A DNA stretch of 64,000 nt. Source: CAZMVY01 sp964617875. Lineage in GTDB: Bacteria; Planctomycetota; Phycisphaerae; UBA1845; PWPN01. The translations under genes and the position numbers were made by a program. Shown piece after piece: positions 58,829 to 64,000 of this stretch. The stretch spans positions 9,126 to 73,125 of the forward strand of contig CAZUAI010000020.1 in assembly GCA_964617875.1 (NCBI GenBank), read 5' to 3'. Positions within the stretch are counted from its first letter, which is position 1; each line of letters starts with the position of its first letter. The notes under the pieces were generated by a model, which did not search any database, was not told where the DNA came from, and saw nothing but the letters and a program-made list of their open reading frames with translations.

Positions 58829-60676
58829 TGCGGCGGCCCGCGGGATCTTTGCGTTGAAGTTGGCGACGGCCTCCGATGTGCGGAGGTAGCGATTGTACAC
58901 CCGCAGCGTGTGGATCGTTCCGCGGAACGCGGGGGCGATGCGCAGGCCGGCGGAGCTGTTCAGACTGCCGAGCGACGGCGGAAAGCGGCCCCATCCGAAC
59001 TGGCGTGTCTTGCCGCCGTCGCAGAGTATGCCATCGACGACGAAGGTGATGATCTTCGGCCCGCCGTCCACGATGATCGCGACGTGGTGCAAACGGCCCG
59101 GCGGCAGCGTGCCGGGGTCGGCGTTCCAGCCGCAGCGCATGCGGCCGTCGCAGAGTTCGATCTCGAGCGATTCGTGGTCGGCGGTGCGAACGACGATCCC
59201 CTTCCCGCCGATATCGCGCGAGTCGAGCAGGACTTGCCGGGCAGCACCTCCGCTGTTCCTGGCGTGGCGGTCTTCCTGCGGTGCAGGCATCCTGTCTGCA
59301 CTTGCCGGCAGGCTGGAGGCCGTGCCGGCATGCGGTTCGACCCACATCTCGATGGTGAAACCGCCGTTCTTGCTCGGATCGGGCCATGTCGGCGCGGTGA
59401 CCGTGCCGGAACGCCCGTCTACGTCGAGGTCGAGCACCAGGCCCCGGCGGGCGATGGTGTGATTCGTCGCCTGTTTCCACAGGCCGTCCAGCAGCGTTGG
59501 ATCGACCTCATGGACTCGGGCGACGGTTTTCTGTGTCTCGGTGATCCAGCAGCGGCCGTCCTGCTCGATCAGGTCGGGGTAACTGATCCGCACCGTCGGG
59601 TCGGGGTCGTAGAAGAGGATTTCCGGCTGCGACCAGTGAATGCGGCCGTCTTTCTCAATGCCGCCAAGGATCCAGGCGGGGTTGCGGTCCTCGAAATCCC
59701 TGCCCCCGTGGTTGTGGAACCAGAGGAGGTAATTTCCGTTCTTCGCCCTCCACAGCCGCGGGCAGGCACGGGGGTTCTTGATGAGCCGGCCGCCGGGCGT
59801 GTACGTTGCGTACGCCGGCGGCGTCCACGTGTGCCCGCGGTCGCGGCTGTAGGCGTGGCAGGGGTGGCCCTCGACCGTGCGATAGACCGTGTACAGGGAG
59901 CCGTCGCCCAGGGCGACGAGGTTCTGCTCTTCGGCGATCGGCCCGCCCGGCGATCGAAGCCCGGTCTCGCCGTCGGGGAGCATGATCCACTTGTGGCCGG
60001 CCGGATCGGCCTCCGTCAGCATGTTGTCGCTTCGGAAGAACCAGCCTTCCGACAGATCGATGAGGTACCTGCCGATCTTGCTGAACCCGAGATAGACGCT
60101 TCGGCCGGCAATGATCGGCTTGCCGATGCCCCAGAGCATCTGCACCCTGCCGCCGAAGTCGTTGTTGCGGTCCATCTCCGTTTCGCGGACGGGCAGGCGA
60201 TATCGTTCGGCGGACCACGTGCGGCCGTTGTCGTCGGAGTACTTGTAGACGTACCAGCCGAGCATATCGACGCGATGGATCTTCCTGCCGTTCAGGCTGT
60301 CCACGCGGTCGCCGTTGTAGTCGTAGAAGACATAGACGCGGCCGGAGGGCGTGACGAGCGGCATGGCCCAGGAGGCGGCGGGGCCGTCGGCCGGCTCGAT
60401 GTCAATGAGGGGCGACCAGGTCTTGCCCTTGTCCGCGCTGATGGTGGCGACGATGTGCTGGCCGTCCTGGCCCTCGTGGCCCTTGCCGGTGGTGAGCGTG
60501 CAGAGCCAGTTGCCGTCGGCGGTGATGACGACGTAGGGCTGGTCGCAGTAGCCCTCGTCGGGGATGACGACGCCGGTCTGGATATTGCGGAGGTCGGGCG
60601 GCCTCGCCGGCCCGACGGTTTCCGGGCCGCCGACGACCATTCCGGCGAGCAGACAGGCCATTGGCAGTGCATTCAT
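58817..60676 (-). CDS. Secreted sialidase-like (BNR) protein with C-terminal LamG domain
   Basis: 619 residues with a short signal peptide. A six-bladed sialidase-type propeller spans about 30-395, with Asp-box-like repeats (SADKGKTWSPL, SDDNGRTWSAE, SRDRGHTWTPP), and SYPDLIEQDGRCWI in the last blade. From about 415 a concanavalin/LamG domain follows (GFTIEMWV, RQVLLDSRD, LHHVAIIVDGG, FRGTIHTLRVYNRYL). It probably binds or degrades glycans outside the cell. Between EMWV and RQVLLD lies an in-frame insertion of about 30 residues encoded by a palindromic repeat. The stop codon lies inside repeat copy B. Confidence 0.85.
   Translation of the reverse strand: MNALPMACLLAGMVVGGPETVGPARPPDLRNIQTGVVIPDEGYCDQPYVVITADGNWLCTLTTGKGHEGQDGQHIVATISADKGKTWSPLIDIEPADGPAASWAMPLVTPSGRVYVFYDYNGDRVDSLNGRKIHRVDMLGWYVYKYSDDNGRTWSAERYRLPVRETEMDRNNDFGGRVQMLWGIGKPIIAGRSVYLGFSKIGRYLIDLSEGWFFRSDNMLTEADPAGHKWIMLPDGETGLRSPGGPIAEEQNLVALGDGSLYTVYRTVEGHPCHAYSRDRGHTWTPPAYATYTPGGRLIKNPRACPRLWRAKNGNYLLWFHNHGGRDFEDRNPAWILGGIEKDGRIHWSQPEILFYDPDPTVRISYPDLIEQDGRCWITETQKTVARVHEVDPTLLDGLWKQATNHTIARRGLVLDLDVDGRSGTVTAPTWPDPSKNGGFTIEMWVEPHAGTASSLPASADRMPAPQEDRHARNSGGAARQVLLDSRDIGGKGIVVRTADHESLEIELCDGRMRCGWNADPGTLPPGRLHHVAIIVDGGPKIITFVVDGILCDGGKTRQFGWGRFPPSLGSLNSSAGLRIAPAFRGTIHTLRVYNRYLRTSEAVANFNAKIPRAAAGTD
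59237..59333. repeat. Palindromic repeat element inserted in frame in the sialidase/LamG gene
   Basis: CCGGCA (59305-59310) and TGCCGG (59323-59328) with an inner GGC/GCC stem form a hairpin, and TGCAG/CTGCA a second one. The minus strand encodes about 32 residues rich in Ala, Pro and Arg (ASADRMPAPQEDRHARN) that interrupt a conserved LamG strand region without a frameshift. Repeats encoding LPA...RMPAP-type peptides are widespread in planctomycete and verrucomicrobial genomes, so this is probably a mobile palindromic unit. Confidence 0.6.
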
Positions 60677-60721
60677 TCTGAGACTCCATGAACGCCCCGG
60701 CCCTTCGCGTGCAGGGCCGCG

Positions 60722-61303
60722 TTATCGCGCGTCGGCCGGCTGCGTGGCCGCGGGCGGATTGAGACGGTCGCGGAGCGACGCAAGGACCTGCTGCTCGAGC
60801 TGGCGGTTGCGGCCGACATCGACCCAGTCCTCGCTCTGGCGGGCGGAGGTGCCGGCCTCGGCGGAGAACGGCGCGTTGTTCGCGGGGCGGTCGTCGCCGG
60901 TCTGCGGAGCGAAGGCACGCCGTTCGGACGTGTCCAGCCGCTGCACCCGGACGCGGCAGGAGGCGATCACCTCGCCTCCGCGCGTGGCGACGCGCAGCTC
61001 GGCAACCTGGCGGCGCCGGTTGGGCGTGCGGGTCAGGACGTCGCGGACCCGCTCCGGCGGCGCCGACTCGCGCACCTCGGACGGGCGCGAGTAGATGCAA
61101 CCCTCGTCGGTGTCCACGCGGTCGATGGAGAAATACTGGCGGAACACGAGTTGGGCGACCTCCATCGCCTGGTCGCGGCTCGCGCCGGCGATGCGCTGGT
61201 TGGCGTAGGACTGATCGCGCGAGACCTGATCGGCACACCCGGCGGCAAGGACCGCGAGACTCACAAGACTGATCGAGACGAATCCGGCATGATGACGCTT
61301 CAT
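60722..61303 (-). CDS. Lipoprotein of unknown function
   Basis: 193 residues from the ATG at 61303, with GAGGA upstream. The signal peptide ends in a lipobox (AVLAAGC). The mature part has a mixed alpha/beta domain (about 40-130, AMEVAQLVFRQYFSIDRVD, VAELRVATRGGEVIASCRVRVQRLD) followed by a polar helical tail ending LEQQVLASLRDRL. Not recognised. It lies between the sialidase gene and dapB on the same strand. Confidence 0.8.
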   Translation of the reverse strand: MKRHHAGFVSISLVSLAVLAAGCADQVSRDQSYANQRIAGASRDQAMEVAQLVFRQYFSIDRVDTDEGCIYSRPSEVRESAPPERVRDVLTRTPNRRRQVAELRVATRGGEVIASCRVRVQRLDTSERRAFAPQTGDDRPANNAPFSAEAGTSARQSEDWVDVGRNRQLEQQVLASLRDRLNPPAATQPADAR

Positions 61304-61371
61304 CAAATCATTCCTCAGCAAGAGCCGGTATTATCGTGCGCGCGGGTTCAACGTCAAGGACGCCGCCGGCG

Positions 61372-62175
61372 TCAGGCCGGGCGATCGAGGCCGAGCACAT
61401 CCTGCATGCTGTAGAGGCCGGGCTTGCGGTCGGCGATCCAGGCGGCGGCCCGCAGGGCGCCCTGCACGAACGTGTCCCGCGTGTGGGCGGAGTGCTTCAG
61501 GACGATCGTCTCGCCGAGGTTGCCGAAGTGGATCTCGTGCTCGCCGACGGTGTCGCCGACGCGGACGGCGTGGACGCCGATCTGGCGTCGCGGGCGCGGG
61601 CCGGGCATCCCTTCGCGGCCGTAAACGACGTCATCCTGCCGGTTGCGGCCCGTGGCCTCCACGATGGCGTCGAGGAGCGAGACGGCGGTGCCGCTCGGAG
61701 CGTCGGCCTTGAAGCGGTGGTGCGTCTCGACGATCTCGACGTCGTAGTCGTCGCCGAGGACCTTCGCCACCTGGCCGACGAGCCGGAGGAGCAGGTTGAT
61801 GCCCAGGCTCATGTTGGACGCCTTCAGGACCGGGATCGTCTTCGCGGCCTTGCGGACGGCGGCAAGCTGTTCGGGCGTGTGGCCCGTCGTGCCGATGATG
61901 ATCGGGCGCCGGGCCACGAGGCAGAAGTCGAGCCAGTGCAGGGTGGCCGCGGCCGTCGTGAAGTCGATGAGGACGTCGAACTCGGTCTCGGTGCGGTCCT
62001 GGACGGGCAGGTGGATCCTGCCGATCCGGGCCAGTTCGCCGGCGTCGGCCCCGATGGAGGGGCTGTCGGCGGCTTCGAGCGCGGCGACGATGTCGAAACG
62101 GTCATCGGCGTGCGCGAGGGCGACGAGTCGCGTGCCCATTCGTCCTGCGGCGCCGGCTATCGCTAATCGGGGCAT
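61372..62175 (-). CDS. dapB: 4-hydroxy-tetrahydrodipicolinate reductase
   Basis: 267 residues from the ATG at 62175. NAD(P)H-dependent step of lysine and diaminopimelate synthesis. Motifs: AIAGAAGRMGTRL (nucleotide binding), VLIDFTT, IIGTTGHTPEQ, ASNMSLGINLLL, ETHHRFKADAPSGTA (catalytic His and Lys, substrate-binding loop) and FGNLGETIVLKHSAHTRDTF, a complete set. Repeat copy C lies just before the start codon. The upstream gene, thrC, also draws on the aspartate pathway and is on the same strand 107 bp away, so the two may be co-expressed. Confidence 0.95.
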   Translation of the reverse strand: MPRLAIAGAAGRMGTRLVALAHADDRFDIVAALEAADSPSIGADAGELARIGRIHLPVQDRTETEFDVLIDFTTAAATLHWLDFCLVARRPIIIGTTGHTPEQLAAVRKAAKTIPVLKASNMSLGINLLLRLVGQVAKVLGDDYDVEIVETHHRFKADAPSGTAVSLLDAIVEATGRNRQDDVVYGREGMPGPRPRRQIGVHAVRVGDTVGEHEIHFGNLGETIVLKHSAHTRDTFVQGALRAAAWIADRKPGLYSMQDVLGLDRPA

Positions 62176-62182
62176 GGGATCC

Positions 62183-62215
62183 GTTGTTCCGTTCGTTCGT
62201 GGTTCCGTTCGTCCG
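62183..62215 (-). repeat. 33-bp GGAAC-rich element upstream of the dapB start (copy C)
   Basis: On the minus strand reads CGGACGAACGGAACCACG followed by AACGAACGGAACAAC, 7 bases before the dapB ATG. 29 of 33 bases match copy A. Both occupy the ribosome-binding region, where GGAAC may serve as a weak Shine-Dalgarno. Confidence 0.7.
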
Positions 62216-62282
62216 TCGGCGAGTTGCGGGCTGAAGATCCGCTGGCGATCGCTGGTGACTCCAGGCTCGCTGCTCGCAACGC

Positions 62283-63704
62283 TTAACTCGTCACTGCCCT
62301 CGGCTCCCCGAGGGCCTGGCAGATCGCCTCGAGGCTGTCGGCCACGCGGATCGGGTGGTTGGCGAACTTGCCGTGGGTCGGCTTCGGTTCGGGCGGCGTG
62401 ACCGATTTCATGTCGATGCCGGTGTGGTACTTCACGGTGGCGTCCGGGTCCTTCAGCTCGTGGCCGGTGAGGATGCAGGCGACCACCTCGTCGGGGGCGA
62501 TGACGCCCTCCTCGCGGAGCAGGTGCAGGCCGGCGACGCTGGCCGCGCTGGCGGGCTCGCAGCCGAACCCGTAGCGCCCGACCATCGCCTTGTGCTCGAG
62601 GATGATCTCGTCGGAGACCTCGCGGACGACGCCGTTCATCACGTCGAGGGCCCGCAGGCACTTCGGCAGGTTGACCGGGCGGCTGATCTCGATGGCCGAG
62701 GCGATGGTGTGCGCCTTGTAGCCGGTGGCGTCAAACTGCTGGTAGAGCGCGCCGATCGCCGGCTTGTTCTGAAGCCGGCCGCCGTTCCAGCGGACGCCCT
62801 GCTTCTCGTACAGCGTGTACAGCGTGTTGGCGCCGGTCGCGTTGATGATCGCGAGCCGCGGCACGCGCGGCACGAGGCCGAGCTGCTTCAGCTCGAGGAA
62901 CGCCTTGCCGAACGCGCTGGAGTTCCCGAGGTTCCCCCCGGGAACGATGATCCAGTCGGGGACCTGCCAGTCGCGGGCCTCGAGGACGCGGTACATGATC
63001 GCCTTCTGGCCTTCGAGGCGGAAGGGGTTCATGCTGTTCATCAGGTAGATGCCGAGACGGTCGGCGACCTCCTTGACGCGGCGCATGCAGGCGTCGAAAT
63101 CGCCGTCGATCTGGAGCGTCAGCGAGCCGTAGTCGAGCGCCTGCGACAGCTTGCCGTAGGCGATCTTGCCGGAGCCGATGAAAACGACGCCCTGCATCTC
63201 GGGCTCGGCCTTGTGGGCGAACATGGCGAGCGAGGCGGAGGTGTTGCCGGTGCTCGCGCACGCGACGCGATGGCGGCCGAGCACCCGCGCGAGCGTGAAG
63301 GCGGCGGTCATGCCGTTGTCCTTGAAGCTGCCGGACGGGTTGAGGCCCTCGTACTGGAGGAAGACCGAGCCGGGTTTCATGCCGACCTCGCGGGCGACGC
63401 GGTCGTTCTGTTCGAGGATGGTGCGGCCCTCGCCGATGGTGACGATCGACTCGGGCGCGGCGAACGGGAGGAGTTCGCGGAACCGCCAGACGCCGGAAAA
63501 GTCGAGCCGGCCCTCGCTGCGGAGACCCTTGGTGGCCCAGCGGTGTTCGAAGAAGTCGAGCGTCTTGGGCACCGCGAGGCGATCCCAGTCGTAGCCGACG
63601 TCGAGCAGGCTGCCGCACCGGGAGCAACTGAAGAGGACGTCGGTGATGCCGAAGGTGGCCGCGCAGTCCGGGTTGATGCAAACCTGAAACGCTCTGTCCG
63701 CCAC
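62283..63704 (-). CDS. thrC: Threonine synthase
   Basis: 473 residues from a GTG with GAGGAG 8 bases upstream. PLP-dependent conversion of O-phosphohomoserine to threonine. A four-cysteine zinc ribbon lies at the N-terminus (CINPDCAATF, FSCSRCGSL). The PLP lysine is in LNPSGSFKDNGM. Further landmarks are ACASTGNTSASLA, IVPGGNLGNSSAFGKAF, ISRPVNLPKCLRALD and GFGCEPASAASVAGL. It belongs to the class with an N-terminal zinc ribbon. It heads the thrC-dapB run on the minus strand. Confidence 0.94.
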   Translation of the reverse strand: MADRAFQVCINPDCAATFGITDVLFSCSRCGSLLDVGYDWDRLAVPKTLDFFEHRWATKGLRSEGRLDFSGVWRFRELLPFAAPESIVTIGEGRTILEQNDRVAREVGMKPGSVFLQYEGLNPSGSFKDNGMTAAFTLARVLGRHRVACASTGNTSASLAMFAHKAEPEMQGVVFIGSGKIAYGKLSQALDYGSLTLQIDGDFDACMRRVKEVADRLGIYLMNSMNPFRLEGQKAIMYRVLEARDWQVPDWIIVPGGNLGNSSAFGKAFLELKQLGLVPRVPRLAIINATGANTLYTLYEKQGVRWNGGRLQNKPAIGALYQQFDATGYKAHTIASAIEISRPVNLPKCLRALDVMNGVVREVSDEIILEHKAMVGRYGFGCEPASAASVAGLHLLREEGVIAPDEVVACILTGHELKDPDATVKYHTGIDMKSVTPPEPKPTHGKFANHPIRVADSLEAICQALGEPRAVTS

Positions 63705-64000
63705 GGGTCGGGCTCCTCGAGTTCGTTCGGGCCGGGGCCGACAGTCGGCACCCGCGGGCTCGCGCCCGCGGTCTGGCCGGCCCTCCGCACGACGATGGGG
63801 GCATGGTACCGGAGAGTCGCCGCCGTCGCCACCCGGTCGAGCGTCAACGACCCCGCCGGTCGGACCGCGATGGGAGTGCCGGCAGGATTCCGTTTGCGCA
63901 AGGCCGCCTCGCCCCCCGCTCGAGGTCCTGATGGGTCTGCCTGTTCACCCCCAAGTTGCATAATCCGCACCTCGCACGAGCGAAGATCGTACGGATGGGT
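63705..64000. other. Upstream region of thrC with a short perfect hairpin
   Basis: CCGCGGGC (63752-63759) and GCCCGCGG (63764-63771) form a perfect 8-bp hairpin 48 bases upstream of the thrC start. No promoter close to consensus and no further gene were found to the end of the window. Confidence 0.5.

Overview
Overall impression. The window is high-GC DNA whose gene content points to a planctomycete, most likely of the Phycisphaerae type. The clues are an ECF sigma factor overlapping a large Ser/Thr kinase with TPR-like repeats; a secreted protein ending in dockerin-like calcium loops; a PEP-CTERM protein; lipoproteins full of thrombospondin-3-type calcium repeats; a Tat-exported Gfo/Idh/MocA oxidoreductase; a zinc-ribbon membrane protein; and a split purH. 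This assignment is inference from gene content; no rRNA or tRNA gene was seen.

Layout. 1-7.4 kb: response regulator (cut by the window edge), hybrid-sensor-type histidine kinase, ECF sigma/Ser-Thr kinase pair and an unknown secreted protein. 7.6-8.8 kb: oxidoreductase. 9.2-12.5 kb: a cell-shape operon (coiled-coil membrane protein, small membrane protein, mreB, mreC). 12.7-13.6 kb: pyrF on the other strand. 14.1-17.6 kb: dockerin-type secreted protein, preceded by a strongly structured leader, and a DUF72 protein. 17.6-25 kb: minus-strand metabolic genes (TIM-barrel isomerase, M42 peptidase, AICAR transformylase, LeuC-type dehydratase, nitroreductase, malate/tartrate-type dehydrogenase). 25.4-34.3 kb: two unknown membrane proteins, RNase HI, an ESCRT-III-like coiled-coil protein, a GAF-PP2C phosphatase, PBP2 (mrdA) and manC. 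34.6-43.1 kb: a 1494-residue lipoprotein with IPT domains, calcium repeats and a possible beta-pore-forming core, a calcium-repeat lipoprotein, and a KaiC-like/ATP-grasp fusion. 43.5-46.2 kb: PEP-CTERM protein, a Vps4-like MIT-AAA ATPase and a small conserved protein. 46.4-53.9 kb: cdsA, the phoH - 7TM-HD - ybeY - CorC operon, and queA. 54.3-57.1 kb: a small fatty-acid/polyketide-like cluster (ketosynthase lacking its catalytic histidines, two FabZ-like dehydratases and a long ACP). 57.3-63.7 kb: secreted proteins, a sialidase/LamG protein, a lipoprotein, dapB and thrC.

Main result. Two genes 15 kb apart look like the core of an ESCRT membrane-remodelling machine. One (28612-29217) encodes a 201-residue helical protein with a basic N-terminal half, an acidic C-terminal half and a C-terminal MIM1-like helix. 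The other (44581-45693) encodes an AAA ATPase with an N-terminal MIT-like domain, a Vps4/katanin-type pore loop and a Vps4-like C-terminal tail. Well-established bacterial ESCRT-III relatives (PspA, Vipp1) work without a Vps4, and I do not know of a characterised bacterial Vps4/ESCRT-III pair. The window also holds envelope-building functions (MreB/MreC, PBP2, CdsA, the lipid-like cluster), which fits an organism with elaborate membranes, but no gene fusion or shared operon ties them to the ESCRT-like pair.

Regulation. Many promoters match a sigma-70 consensus (TTGNNN, 16-18 bp, TANNNT). Some -10 boxes lie so close to the start codon that the transcript would be leaderless or nearly so.
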